64,000 nt of DNA, taken from NCBI GenBank assembly GCA_046293135.1, contig JBKBPR010000002.1, positions 186,001-250,000 of the forward strand. Direction: 5' to 3'. Shown here one piece after another: positions 16,926 to 25,689 of this stretch. The translations under genes and the position numbers were made by a program. The stretch comes from UBA2638 sp046293135. GTDB lineage: Bacteria; Pseudomonadota; Alphaproteobacteria; Micavibrionales; Micavibrionaceae. The notes beneath the pieces are model-generated. The model saw only the letters and a program-made list of their open reading frames with translations, was not told where the DNA came from and did not search any database. Each line of letters starts with the position of its first letter. Positions within the stretch are counted from its first letter, which is position 1.

Positions 16926-17975
16926 ATGAGCGCCCATCAAAACCCAGACCGAAGCCAGCCGCATAATAAAATTCTTGTGATAAAGCTGGGCGCTCTGGGA
17001 GATTTTATTCAATCTTTGGGCTGTATGCGCGCCATTCGTCAGCATCACCCTGAGGCAAAAATCACACTTTTAACCACAAAATCTTTTGAGAAAATCGCTA
17101 AGGATTGCGGCTATTTCGATGATATCTGGCTGGATGATAAGCCACGTTTTTTTGAGCTTGGGAAATGGCTCGCCCTCAAAAAACGCTTGAACCAAGCGAG
17201 ATTCGAGAGGGTATATGATCTTCAGAACAATGACCGCACAGGGCTTTACTTTACTTTGCTAAAAACCCCCAAACCCGAATGGAGCGGTATCGTCAAGGGC
17301 GCGTCACACCGCAATGCAGACCCGCAGCGCTTTCATCGCCACGCCTTTAAAGGCCATGTGCAAACGCTCATGCTGGCGGGAATTCCCGAACATCTCATCA
17401 CGATTGACCCGCTGGATTGGGCGCAAGGCAATATCGAAGGGCTAAAGCTACGCAAACCCTATATCGTTTTTGCGGCCGGCTCTGCGCCCAACCGAAAGGA
17501 AAAGCGCTGGCCTGCCCATTATTACGGTGCACTCGCGCAAACCTTGAGCGATCAAGGTTATCAAGTTGTTCTGATCGGCACGATGGCCGAGCTTGATGTA
17601 AATGCGAAAATCAAAGCACTTTGTCCTGATGCGCTTGATTTAACGGCCAAAACCTGCCTGTTCGATCTGGTCGCACTGGCACGCGGCGCAGCGGCGACAA
17701 TCGGCAATGACACAGGGCCGATGCATTTGATGGCACCGACCGGAACACCGGCCTTTGTTATTTTCTCCAGCCATAGCAACCCTGAAATTCATGCGCCTTT
17801 GGGCAAGGCTGTCCATATATTCAATGGCGGAAACTTGGCGCTCTTAACCGCCGAAGCCGTCTTGAGTGAATTTCAGAAATTCATGGAAAACCACCAAAAA
17901 GAGAAGATTAGCAGCGCAAACAGCAATTCAGACGAACAATCCACTCAAAATACAGGCGAAAAAAAAACCCTTTAA
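16926..17975 (+). CDS. Glycosyltransferase family 9 (heptosyltransferase-like)
   Basis: A protein of about 349 residues with the GT9 layout: ILVIKLGALGDFIQSLGCMRAIRQHHPEAKITLLTT at the N-terminus, the ADP-heptose binding half with IVFAAGSAPNRKEKRWPAHYYGALAQ, and the end motif AAATIGNDTGPMHLMAPTGTPAFVIFSSHSNP. These match LPS heptosyltransferases. The ATG at 16926 is used; a longer frame to 16836 would overlap the preceding gene and lacks domain support. The C-terminal 40 residues are polar and Ser/Asn/Gln-rich. Its stop overlaps the convergent ArsR gene by 4 bases. Confidence 0.88.
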   Translation: MSAHQNPDRSQPHNKILVIKLGALGDFIQSLGCMRAIRQHHPEAKITLLTTKSFEKIAKDCGYFDDIWLDDKPRFFELGKWLALKKRLNQARFERVYDLQNNDRTGLYFTLLKTPKPEWSGIVKGASHRNADPQRFHRHAFKGHVQTLMLAGIPEHLITIDPLDWAQGNIEGLKLRKPYIVFAAGSAPNRKEKRWPAHYYGALAQTLSDQGYQVVLIGTMAELDVNAKIKALCPDALDLTAKTCLFDLVALARGAAATIGNDTGPMHLMAPTGTPAFVIFSSHSNPEIHAPLGKAVHIFNGGNLALLTAEAVLSEFQKFMENHQKEKISSANSNSDEQSTQNTGEKKTL

Positions 17976-18265
17976 GGGCAATATATTTCTTTTAAGCAAT
18001 CTAATATCTTTTTGGACGCCATATCATGGCTTGAATAAAATATAGTCTGAGCCTCGCGGCGTGTCTTAACCAAACCATCACGGCGCAATCTCGCCAGATG
18101 CTGCGAAAGAGCTGACTGGCTAAGGCCGACGATTTCCTCTAATTCGCCAACACTACGCTCACCCTTGCTTAGCGCACACATAATAAGCAACCGCTTTTCA
18201 TTCGAAAGCGCTTTTAAAAGGCTAGCAGCCTGATATGTATTGTCCTCTACGTTAACAATATCCAT
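17972..18265 (-). CDS. ArsR-family regulator of the SqrR/BigR/YgaV persulfide-sensor type
   Basis: A 97-residue winged-helix repressor. The core LLKALSNEKRLLIMCALSKGERSVGELEEIVGLSQSALSQHLARLRRDGLVKTRREAQTIFY is the SqrR/BigR/YgaV pattern. Two cysteines fall where those proteins form a di- or tetrasulfide in response to reactive sulfur: C30 (LLIMC) and C96 (EIYCP); a third is C90. Metal-binding cysteine pairs of classical ArsR or SmtB are absent. The ATG at 18265 gives the YgaV-like length; an earlier ATG at 18292 is possible. No sulfide:quinone oxidoreductase or persulfide dioxygenase gene is nearby, so its target is unknown. Confidence 0.82.
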   Translation of the reverse strand: MDIVNVEDNTYQAASLLKALSNEKRLLIMCALSKGERSVGELEEIVGLSQSALSQHLARLRRDGLVKTRREAQTIFYSSHDMASKKILDCLKEIYCP

Positions 18266-18475
18266 ATTATATTCTAAACTATTCGGGCACATCAGCACAA
18301 ACTTAATCTCTTAAAGAAAAATAAACATACCCTTGGTTAATTTATGCAACTTAAGGTTATCACACTTAAAACACATAAAAAAATAAATACAACAAAAAAT
18401 AACAATTTTAGTAATGAAAGCCATAAAATATTATATATTTCTTCTTTTATTTTAAAAAAACTTACTCAACAATAC

Positions 18476-18503
18476 TTGATTGCCTTTGTGGTTTGGCTAT
18501 AAA
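18476..18503 (+). promoter_or_regulatory. Possible promoter for gmk
   Basis: TTGATT (18476-18481), 16 bases, TATAAA (18498-18503), at the end of an AT-rich stretch running from 18266. The gmk Shine-Dalgarno (AGGA, 18511-18514) follows almost at once, so the leader would be very short. No other gene is visible in this 255-base gap. Confidence 0.3.
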
Positions 18504-18520
18504 GAATAAAAGGAACGAGT

Positions 18521-19162
18521 ATGTCTGAACTTTCCCGCCGCGGCCTGATGTATGTGATGTCCTCCCCCTCTGGAGCGGGAAAGACTACAATCACGCGTGC
18601 GCTGCTCAAGAATAATCCTGATGTTACGATTTCCATTTCCGCGACAACCCGTCAGCGTCGTGCCGGAGAGGTGCATGGGCAGGATTACTATTTCGTTAGT
18701 ATCGAAGACTTTCGTAATATGGTTGATAACGGCGAAATGCTGGAACATGCGAAGGTTTTCGACAATTATTACGGAACGCCCCGCGCCCCGGTTGAAAAGG
18801 CGTTAAGCTCCGGCCTTGATGTACTTTTTGATATTGACTGGCAGGGGACGCAACAGCTTCGCGAAATGGCGCGGGAAGATTTGGTCACGGTGTTTATTCT
18901 GCCCCCTTCCAAAGCCGATCTGGAGAAGCGGCTTCGCGCCCGCTCCCGTGATACGCTTGAAAGTGACGCTGATATTCGTGGCCGCATGTCCAAAGCCGCC
19001 AATGAAATGTCGCATTATTCCGAATATGATTACGTGATTATCAACAATGATATTGATCTGGCCATTGGCAAAGCGCAATTGATTTTGGATGCGGAGCGTT
19101 TGAAACGCCGCCGTATCGCAGGACTTTCACAATTCGTGCGGGGACTAAAAGAAGGCATGTAA
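18521..19162 (+). CDS. gmk: Guanylate kinase
   Basis: Phosphorylates GMP to GDP in purine nucleotide synthesis. The 213-residue product has the P-loop SSPSGAGKTTITRALL, the GMP-binding region (SISATTRQRRAGEVHGQDYYFVSIEDF) with conserved Arg and Tyr, and the LFDIDWQGTQQLR and RLRARSRDT lid motifs. The length is normal. AGGAACGAGT precedes the ATG. It is convergent with rsmA, with a 52-base gap. Confidence 0.97.
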   Translation: MSELSRRGLMYVMSSPSGAGKTTITRALLKNNPDVTISISATTRQRRAGEVHGQDYYFVSIEDFRNMVDNGEMLEHAKVFDNYYGTPRAPVEKALSSGLDVLFDIDWQGTQQLREMAREDLVTVFILPPSKADLEKRLRARSRDTLESDADIRGRMSKAANEMSHYSEYDYVIINNDIDLAIGKAQLILDAERLKRRRIAGLSQFVRGLKEGM

Positions 19163-19214
19163 GCAAGCGCTGGGTTTTTCTCCTGTAGCAAAGAAAACTC
19201 AAGCCCTCCGACTT

Positions 19215-20171
19215 TTAAACCCGCGCCTCAACAGCCAAAGCCAGCGTCACAAAATCTGCAATCGATAGATTTTCAGCGCGCAGTTCAGGGTTAATGCCGC
19301 AAGCCTCAATCTCGGGTAAATAGGCTTTCAAGCTGCTGCGGAGCATTTTGCGGCGCTGGTTAAATGCTTCGGCCACGATTTTCTCCATAACCTTAAAGGA
19401 TGGTTGCGGCGTGGCCGCAATATTATCGGCGCTGGTTTTAGCGCTAAAGCGCGGGACAAAACGCACAACGCTGGATGTTACTTTCGGCGGCGGCGTAAAG
19501 GCCGAGGGCGGCAAATCATAAACACGCTGCGCCGTACAGAGCCATTGCGTCATCACCGCCAACCGCCCATAGGCTTTTGTTGCCGGCAGGGCGCAAATAC
19601 GCTCGGCGACTTCTTTTTGGAACATCAAAACCATGCCATCAATCGCGCTCGCATCGGCGGCCAGAGCCTCAAGCCAGCCAAGCAGCAACGGCGTTGCAAT
19701 ATTATACGGCAGATTGGCCACGATCACACGCGGCGCAGCGGTCAGCTTTATTACATCAACATCCAACGCATCGCCTTGCACAAGGGTCAAGCGACCATTT
19801 GCAACCTGAACCAAATCTTGCAGCGCTTCAATCGCGCGCGGATCGAACTCCACCGCCAGCACCTTCGCGGCAGGGCTTGGCTCATCGCTATTCCCATCAT
19901 GGGAACGCGCCGCCATTTTCAAAAGCGAGCGCGTCAAACCGCCCGGCCCAGGGCCGATTTCAATAAGGGTTGGCGAAGAAAGCTGGCTCTGCGTTTGCGT
20001 GGAGTGCGTTAGAAAAGGCGCGGCGAAGCCTGCGATTTTATCGGTAATATTGCCATCCAGCAGGAAATTTTGCCCCAATGATTTTTCAGCACGCAACGCA
20101 TATTGATTGATCACCTCCCGCAAGGGCGGCAATTGATCGAGGGCATTTGAAAAATTATACGATTCACTCAT
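19215..20171 (-). CDS. rsmA: 16S rRNA dimethyladenosine transferase RsmA (KsgA)
   Basis: Dimethylates two adjacent adenines near the 3' end of 16S rRNA. The 318-residue product has AEKSLGQNFLLDGNITDKI, the SAM motif IEIGPGPGGLTRSLL, an acidic SAM residue in VLAVEFDPRAIEAL, and the catalytic NLPYNIATPLL. It ends in the helical rRNA-binding domain with FNQRRKMLRSSLK. The ATG at 20171 (MSESYNFSNALDQLPPL) is chosen; 64 upstream codons to 20363 run into surA and are not conserved in style. A serine- and proline-rich insertion is seen near the SAM loop. The gene follows surA directly; pdxA, which often lies between them, is absent. Confidence 0.95.
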   Translation of the reverse strand: MSESYNFSNALDQLPPLREVINQYALRAEKSLGQNFLLDGNITDKIAGFAAPFLTHSTQTQSQLSSPTLIEIGPGPGGLTRSLLKMAARSHDGNSDEPSPAAKVLAVEFDPRAIEALQDLVQVANGRLTLVQGDALDVDVIKLTAAPRVIVANLPYNIATPLLLGWLEALAADASAIDGMVLMFQKEVAERICALPATKAYGRLAVMTQWLCTAQRVYDLPPSAFTPPPKVTSSVVRFVPRFSAKTSADNIAATPQPSFKVMEKIVAEAFNQRRKMLRSSLKAYLPEIEACGINPELRAENLSIADFVTLALAVEARV

Positions 20172-20220
20172 GTGAAATCCGTAGGATATATCAAAGATCG
20201 AATAGCGAATATCAGAGCCA

Positions 20221-21243
20221 CTAAACCCGCGTTTCGATAAAGGCGCTGGAGCGCAAATCTTGCATATGACGGCGCTGCATCCGCTCCAAACGCTCCGTTC
20301 CGATAACATTGAGCATTTCCTCAGATGAAGGAAAATTTTCTTCCGAAATCGTCCGTTTATCACGCATCATCACAATATGATAACCGTTTTGCGTTTGGAT
20401 AGGGTCGCTAACTTGCCTTTCTTGCATTGATGCAACAACAGCCAAAATTTTCGGATCAAGCTGATCATCTTGCACCCAGCCGATATCGCCACCCTGATCA
20501 GCACCGGCAGCTTTGGAGAATTGCTGCGCGATGCGCGAAAATGGAACGGCTTGCGCCTGAATATCACGCGCCATCTGGTAAGACATATCACGGATATTAT
20601 TGGCTTCACGCGGGTCTTCGACAGGTATCAAAATCATCGCCAGCAAGTATTCTGTTCGCCCGATACGACTACGCAATCTTGAAAATGCATCATCGACATC
20701 TGCATCCGTCACGGTAATGCGCGGGCGAATAACCTGCTGAACCGATTTTCCCCAAGCGATTTGCGATTCAATCTGGCGCAGCATCGTCCCGACATTCACG
20801 CCGCTGCCTTCGATCATCATACGGAACTCTTCGCCCGACACACCATTTTGTGCGGCGATTTGCGCAAAGCCAGCCTCAATATCTTCTTCCGTGACCTCGA
20901 TGTCATTTCTGTGGCCTTCTTGCAGCATAAGCTGCTCTTCAATCAAAGCGCCTAATATCTGTGGCGCCAGTCGCTCCCGCATCTCATCCGTATCGGGCAT
21001 CCCTGATGAACGGATAATCAAAGTCATGCGGTCATTCACATCGCTAAATGTAATCACATCATCATTAACCACCGCGGCGATCATTTCTTGCCCCGCTTTT
21101 GCCGTTGTTACTGAACTCAGCAAGACCCCCAAAGCCATAGCGCATAGCATCGCAGCGAGCATAAAGCCGCGGCGCGTTATTCCAAGTCGTAATGACATCA
21201 TCATCGTGCTGGCTGTTGTAGTGTTGACGGTAAAAGCGGTCAT
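20221..21243 (-). CDS. surA: SurA-like periplasmic peptidyl-prolyl isomerase / chaperone
   Basis: A periplasmic chaperone for outer-membrane proteins. The 340-residue product has an N-terminal signal (MLAAMLCAMALGVLLSSVTTAKA), a SurA N-terminal helical domain (IAAVVNDDVITFSDVNDRMTL; LIEEQLMLQEGHRNDIEVTEEDIE) and one parvulin domain with FSRIAQQFSKAAGADQGGDIGWVQDDQLDPKI and DPIQTQNGYHIVMMRD. E. coli SurA has two parvulin repeats; this one has one, as in many alphaproteobacteria. Several in-frame ATGs precede the signal peptide, so the start is uncertain by about 15-25 residues. Confidence 0.9.
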   Translation of the reverse strand: MTAFTVNTTTASTMMMSLRLGITRRGFMLAAMLCAMALGVLLSSVTTAKAGQEMIAAVVNDDVITFSDVNDRMTLIIRSSGMPDTDEMRERLAPQILGALIEEQLMLQEGHRNDIEVTEEDIEAGFAQIAAQNGVSGEEFRMMIEGSGVNVGTMLRQIESQIAWGKSVQQVIRPRITVTDADVDDAFSRLRSRIGRTEYLLAMILIPVEDPREANNIRDMSYQMARDIQAQAVPFSRIAQQFSKAAGADQGGDIGWVQDDQLDPKILAVVASMQERQVSDPIQTQNGYHIVMMRDKRTISEENFPSSEEMLNVIGTERLERMQRRHMQDLRSSAFIETRV

Positions 21244-21380
21244 AGTGAACCTATCGTTGTTGTTTTTTAATATATACTCGATATATCTCGAATTTCATCT
21301 AAAGCCATTCCTAACAGGATATTCTTTTGCCGTCAAAATTTCACTCTATTCGAAATTAGAACACGGCGAAGCTTAAACCC

Positions 21381-22343
21381 TTAAGCGGCAGATTGTTGAT
21401 GCGCAAAACGCCCGCCGGGGCGGTAAAGTGCCAAATATTCCGGCAAAATCGCTGCCATAGCCTGAGGCGTTATCCCCAAATCCGCAAATGTTAGCGCCTG
21501 ATCACTCACCACACTATCAGCCTTAAGCGAAAGCACCTGATCCTTGGTCAATAACGGTGTCGGCATCAAGGAAAACAGAGCGGCCTGCATATTGGCCACG
21601 CCCCAAGGCAACGATACCAGCGGCTTTCTAAAACCGATATGCGCGAACAAAATCTCGTAAACCTCTTTGAAGCTGACAATATCAGGGCCGCCAAGCGCAA
21701 ATATTTTACCGCCATATTCGCCTGTTTTATCAAACAGACAGGCCAAGGCCGCATCGGCCACATCACCAACATAAACAGGCTGAAAACGCGTATTACCGCC
21801 GCCAATCAACGGCAAAAATGGCAATATCCCAGCCAGTTTCGCAAATTTATTGAAGAAATCATCATCCTCGCCGAACACGATACTAGGGCGCAAAATACTA
21901 GCCTGAGGGCAATTCGCAAGAACTGCCTTTTCGCCTTCCAGCTTGGTTTTGGCGTATTGTGAAGGGTTATTCTCAATCCCCAAAGCCGAAATATGCACAA
22001 AGCGCGACACGCCCTCATCGGCGCAGGCCTTGGCGATATTGGCCGGCAAATCAGTGTGAATACGCGCAAAGCTGTTCTTTTTGCGCTCGAATAAAATACC
22101 GATGCAATTCACCACATAATCACAGCCCTTGACCGCGGCTTGAATACTGGCCGGATCATTGTAATCGCAAAAATAAGGAACGACCTGCCCGACATCGCCG
22201 CAAGGGCGCAAAAAATAAGCGCTTTCAGGAACACGCGTTGCAATTTTGATACGGATGCCCTTGGCCGCCAATTCACGGACAATCTGACGACCAACAAATC
22301 CGGTTCCGCCAAAGATACAGGCTGTTTTATATGTCTTGCTCAT
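21381..22343 (-). CDS. NAD(P)-binding NDUFA9-like complex I accessory protein
   Basis: An atypical short-chain dehydrogenase of 320 residues. The Rossmann motif is ACIFGGTGFVGRQIVREL; CDYVVNCIGILFERKKNSFARIH and the FVHISALG strand follow. The catalytic Y-x-x-x-K is seen as YAKTKLEGEKAV. This combination (CIGI, HISALG, GEKAV, LRPSIVFGEDDDFFNKFA) is that of the NDUFA9/39-kDa subunit group, which stabilises respiratory complex I in mitochondria and some alphaproteobacteria. It stands apart from other nuo genes. An enzymatic role on a different NAD(P)H-linked substrate cannot be excluded. Confidence 0.85.
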   Translation of the reverse strand: MSKTYKTACIFGGTGFVGRQIVRELAAKGIRIKIATRVPESAYFLRPCGDVGQVVPYFCDYNDPASIQAAVKGCDYVVNCIGILFERKKNSFARIHTDLPANIAKACADEGVSRFVHISALGIENNPSQYAKTKLEGEKAVLANCPQASILRPSIVFGEDDDFFNKFAKLAGILPFLPLIGGGNTRFQPVYVGDVADAALACLFDKTGEYGGKIFALGGPDIVSFKEVYEILFAHIGFRKPLVSLPWGVANMQAALFSLMPTPLLTKDQVLSLKADSVVSDQALTFADLGITPQAMAAILPEYLALYRPGGRFAHQQSAA

Positions 22344-22480
22344 GGAAGAAATGTAGTCCAGCGCAGCTATAATCTCAAGCGAAGAATATCAAATCACAGG
22401 CTATCAGTAAGAATAATCTTGATTTTACGAAACAACACTGTTTATGGTTGCAAATGCAAACAAAAAATGCGGCTTTTTAA

Positions 22481-23308
22481 ATGCCTAAAGACAAAATACC
22501 TTTGGAAGAACGAATTCGCGCGCGCTGGAACGTTGCAAGCCATCGACCAGATGCCATCACAGAGCCTGCTTCCGTAACCCCTCAACTACAAAAACTCCTT
22601 GATCGCCATATCGCGCTCTGTATTGAAGATGTTGCCGCAATTTTGCGAGAGAGCACCGCCGAGTTTTACGTGCAATATCAGGTTTTAAAATCAAAAAATG
22701 TTGATGATTTCGACGCTCATAGCCGTATTTTTGAACGTAATAATTTCCCCTATGCCGACGCCCTTTATGATCTTCGCTCAACAGAGGCCTTAACAGGCCG
22801 TCGCCACAGCCTTAATATAAATAAATATTTTCTGCCGGCACGATTTTCCGCGTTCATGAGTGATTCTTTCCAACGTAGCATTAGAGAATATATGGAGCAG
22901 CGTGAATGGCAGAAAGCTCAAGCAATCTCTGACTTTTCTCATTTCAGATTGATTCATCAGCCAAAAGAGGAAAGCGCGGAAGACTATACGGCTTTGAGCA
23001 CACATCAAATCATTGCCGTTCTACGTAACTATCAAAAGCCAAACTCAAGTGGTTTTTTAAGATCGAATGCTCGTCAAATGGCCGTCCTGCTCGCTCAAGC
23101 CCCTGAAGAAAAAGTCAGACTTGTAGAAGATGGGTTGCAACAGAGGGCTGAGAGTTTTGTACGGTCATTGGCCTATATACAAGATCCCCAGCTTTTCATT
23201 GCCAAAATCAATCAAAAGGCAAAAACATTGCCGCACACGACCGAACAATATCAAGCCTCTCCAAACGATGCGCAGGTAATTTCATTGTTCGGAAAAGAAC
23301 CAGATTAG
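22481..23308 (+). CDS. Conserved-looking protein of unknown function
   Basis: A soluble, mostly helical protein of 275 residues with no membrane segment, signal peptide or catalytic motif that I recognise. It starts with a basic segment (KIPLEERIRARWNV), has a middle section with the RNNFPYADALYDLRSTEALTGRR stretch, and ends in a polar tail with VISLFGKEPD, a shape often found at the tail of small regulators. It is divergent from the NDUFA9-like gene and convergent with uvrD (7-base gap). Its codon use is like the rest of the window, so it is a real gene by that measure. Confidence 0.6.
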   Translation: MPKDKIPLEERIRARWNVASHRPDAITEPASVTPQLQKLLDRHIALCIEDVAAILRESTAEFYVQYQVLKSKNVDDFDAHSRIFERNNFPYADALYDLRSTEALTGRRHSLNINKYFLPARFSAFMSDSFQRSIREYMEQREWQKAQAISDFSHFRLIHQPKEESAEDYTALSTHQIIAVLRNYQKPNSSGFLRSNARQMAVLLAQAPEEKVRLVEDGLQQRAESFVRSLAYIQDPQLFIAKINQKAKTLPHTTEQYQASPNDAQVISLFGKEPD

Positions 23309-23315
23309 CAACGCG

Positions 23316-25577
23316 TTAAGCCTTTTGCACAAAGCTATCCATCACGCGTTTCTGGCCGGATTTTTCAAAGGCTATATCAAGCTTATGCCCATCGATATGG
23401 ACAATTTTTCCATAGCCAAATTTATCATGAAAGACACGATCACCGCGCGCTAGGACTGTACCGTCTTCGGTTTTGACCTTGCGGTCTTGGTGGTCTTGAG
23501 AGCTTTGGCGAATCTGGCCGCTATGGCTGCGGGATTGCGCGGCTGCGCCCGATGAATCCCAATGCGCCGAGCGGCCTGCGGTGTATTGCAAAATATCCGA
23601 ACTGCGCTGAATATGGGCGGGCGGTAACTCATCAACAAAACGCGACGGAATGGCATTGACCCAATTCCCGTACATACGGCGATTGCCGACATAGGACACA
23701 TACACCTTTTTACGGGCGCGGGTCAGGCCGACATAGGCGAGCCGCCGCTCCTCCTCCAACCCCTTGATGCCGTTCTCATCCATCGTTTTTTGTGAGGGGA
23801 ACAGCCCGTCTTCCCAGCCCGGCAGGAACACCACATCAAATTCCAGCCCTTTTGCGCCGTGTAGCGTCATAATCGACACAAATTCACCGCTATGCGTGTT
23901 CTGATTGTCCATCACCAGCGCAACATGCTCCAGAAATTCAGGGATGCTGGGATATTCGGAAATACCGGAGATGAGTTCTCTTAGGTTTTCAATCCGCCCC
24001 GGCGCTTCGGGGGATTTATCAAGCTTCCACATCTCCAAATAGCCCGATTCCTCCAAAATCTGCGCCGCCAACTCGCCCGCTTCCTTGTTATCGAGCAAAG
24101 AGCGCCACCGCGCCATATCATCCATGAACTTCATCAGATTGCTTTTGACCGAGGGGCGCAGCTCATCGGTTTGCGTGATATCAAGGATCGAATCATTGAG
24201 GCTGATCTGACGCGTACGGGCGTACGCGTACAGCGTATTGACCGTGGCATCACCAATGGCGCGTTTGGGAACATTGATAATCCGCTCCAGCGCCAGATCA
24301 TCGGCGGGCTGTACCACCACCCGCAAATACGCCAGAGCGTCGCGAATTTCCTGCCGTTCATAAAATCTTTGCCCGCCGATTACCTTATACGGCACACCGA
24401 TTTGTATGAAACGCTCTTCAAATTCACGGGTCTGAAACCCCGCCCGCACCAAAACGGCCATTTGCCCCAGCGAATAGCCATGCTCTCCTTCGGCCAAGCG
24501 CGGCCTTTGCAACTGCTCGACCTCTTCACCAATCCAGCGCGCCTCGGCCTGCCCGTCCCATAAGCCATGGACGAGGACTTTTTCGCCGTCACCCGCTTCT
24601 GACCACAACGTTTTGCCCAACCTGTCGCCATTATTGGCAATGACGCCCGCGGCGGCATTCAAAATATGATTGGTCGAGCGATAATTCTGCTCCAGCCTGA
24701 TAATCCGCGCACCGGTAAAATCTTTCTCAAAGCGGAGGATATTCCCGACCTCAGCCCCGCGCCAGCCATAGATCGACTGATCGTCATCCCCCACGCAGCA
24801 AATATTATTCGAGCCCTGCGCCAATAGCCGCAGCCAAAGATATTGCGCGACATTGGTGTCCTGATACTCATCGACAAGGAGATAGCGAAAGCGGCGGTGA
24901 TAATCCTCCAGAATGTGACGGTTTTCAGGGTTTTTCAGGATTGTAATCATATGCAGCAGCAAATCCCCGAAATCGCAAGCATTCACTGATCTCATGCGCT
25001 CCTGATAAAGCCTGTAAAGCACCGCCATTTTCCCATCGGCCAGCTCATTGCCATCCGCCGCCTTGCTCACCATATCGGGGGTTTCGGCGCGGTCTTTCCA
25101 GCGGTCAATCTGCCCAATCAATACCTTGGGCGGCCATTTTTTGGCATCAATCCCGTTCAGCTCCATCAATTGTTTGAGCAGCCGTATCTGATCGTCCGGA
25201 TCAAGAATGGTGAAATTGGAGCTAAGCCCGACCAGATCAGCATGGCGGCGCAGCATCCGTGCGGCAAGGGAATGGAACGTACCAAGCCACCAACCCTCAA
25301 CGGGCGCACCGCCCATCAAATGGCTTACGCGTTCCTTCATTTCATTGGCGGCCTTATTGGTAAAGGTCACGGCTAAAATCTGCGATGGATAGGCACGGGC
25401 GGTATTAAGCAAATGCGCCAGCCTTGTTGTGAGCACCCGCGTCTTGCCCGTTCCCGCTCCGGCCAGAACAAGCACAGGTCCGTCCAGCGTTTCAACCGCC
25501 TCGGATTGTGCAGGGTTGAGGCCTTGGAGGTAAGGGGGGGTGCTCGTCACGCCTTGTTCTTTCATCATCGATTGCAT
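23316..25577 (-). CDS. uvrD: UvrD/PcrA-family DNA helicase II
   Basis: A 3'-5' superfamily 1 helicase used in nucleotide-excision and mismatch repair. The 753-residue product has LNPAQSEAV (Q motif), Walker A (LAGAGTGKTRVLTTR), motif II (LLVDEYQDTNVAQY), motif III (CVGDDDQSIYGWRGA), motif IV (RLEQNYRSTNHIL), motif V (IMTLHGAKGLEFDVVFLPG) and motif VI (EERRLAYVGLTRARKKVYV). The end (VFHDKFGYGKIVHIDG...) is the small tudor-like domain that contacts RNA polymerase in PcrA/UvrD. Family length and motif order are complete. The first of several Met codons is used. Confidence 0.96.
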   Translation of the reverse strand: MQSMMKEQGVTSTPPYLQGLNPAQSEAVETLDGPVLVLAGAGTGKTRVLTTRLAHLLNTARAYPSQILAVTFTNKAANEMKERVSHLMGGAPVEGWWLGTFHSLAARMLRRHADLVGLSSNFTILDPDDQIRLLKQLMELNGIDAKKWPPKVLIGQIDRWKDRAETPDMVSKAADGNELADGKMAVLYRLYQERMRSVNACDFGDLLLHMITILKNPENRHILEDYHRRFRYLLVDEYQDTNVAQYLWLRLLAQGSNNICCVGDDDQSIYGWRGAEVGNILRFEKDFTGARIIRLEQNYRSTNHILNAAAGVIANNGDRLGKTLWSEAGDGEKVLVHGLWDGQAEARWIGEEVEQLQRPRLAEGEHGYSLGQMAVLVRAGFQTREFEERFIQIGVPYKVIGGQRFYERQEIRDALAYLRVVVQPADDLALERIINVPKRAIGDATVNTLYAYARTRQISLNDSILDITQTDELRPSVKSNLMKFMDDMARWRSLLDNKEAGELAAQILEESGYLEMWKLDKSPEAPGRIENLRELISGISEYPSIPEFLEHVALVMDNQNTHSGEFVSIMTLHGAKGLEFDVVFLPGWEDGLFPSQKTMDENGIKGLEEERRLAYVGLTRARKKVYVSYVGNRRMYGNWVNAIPSRFVDELPPAHIQRSSDILQYTAGRSAHWDSSGAAAQSRSHSGQIRQSSQDHQDRKVKTEDGTVLARGDRVFHDKFGYGKIVHIDGHKLDIAFEKSGQKRVMDSFVQKA

Positions 25578-25689
25578 AGCTGAAAACTTAAGGCTCTAAG
25601 GGCAATTTGACAAGGTTAAGCGGGTATTTTGTGTGGAAAGACGGGGGATGAAAAGAAAATTGAGAGAAACCAGAACACGATTCTCAGAA

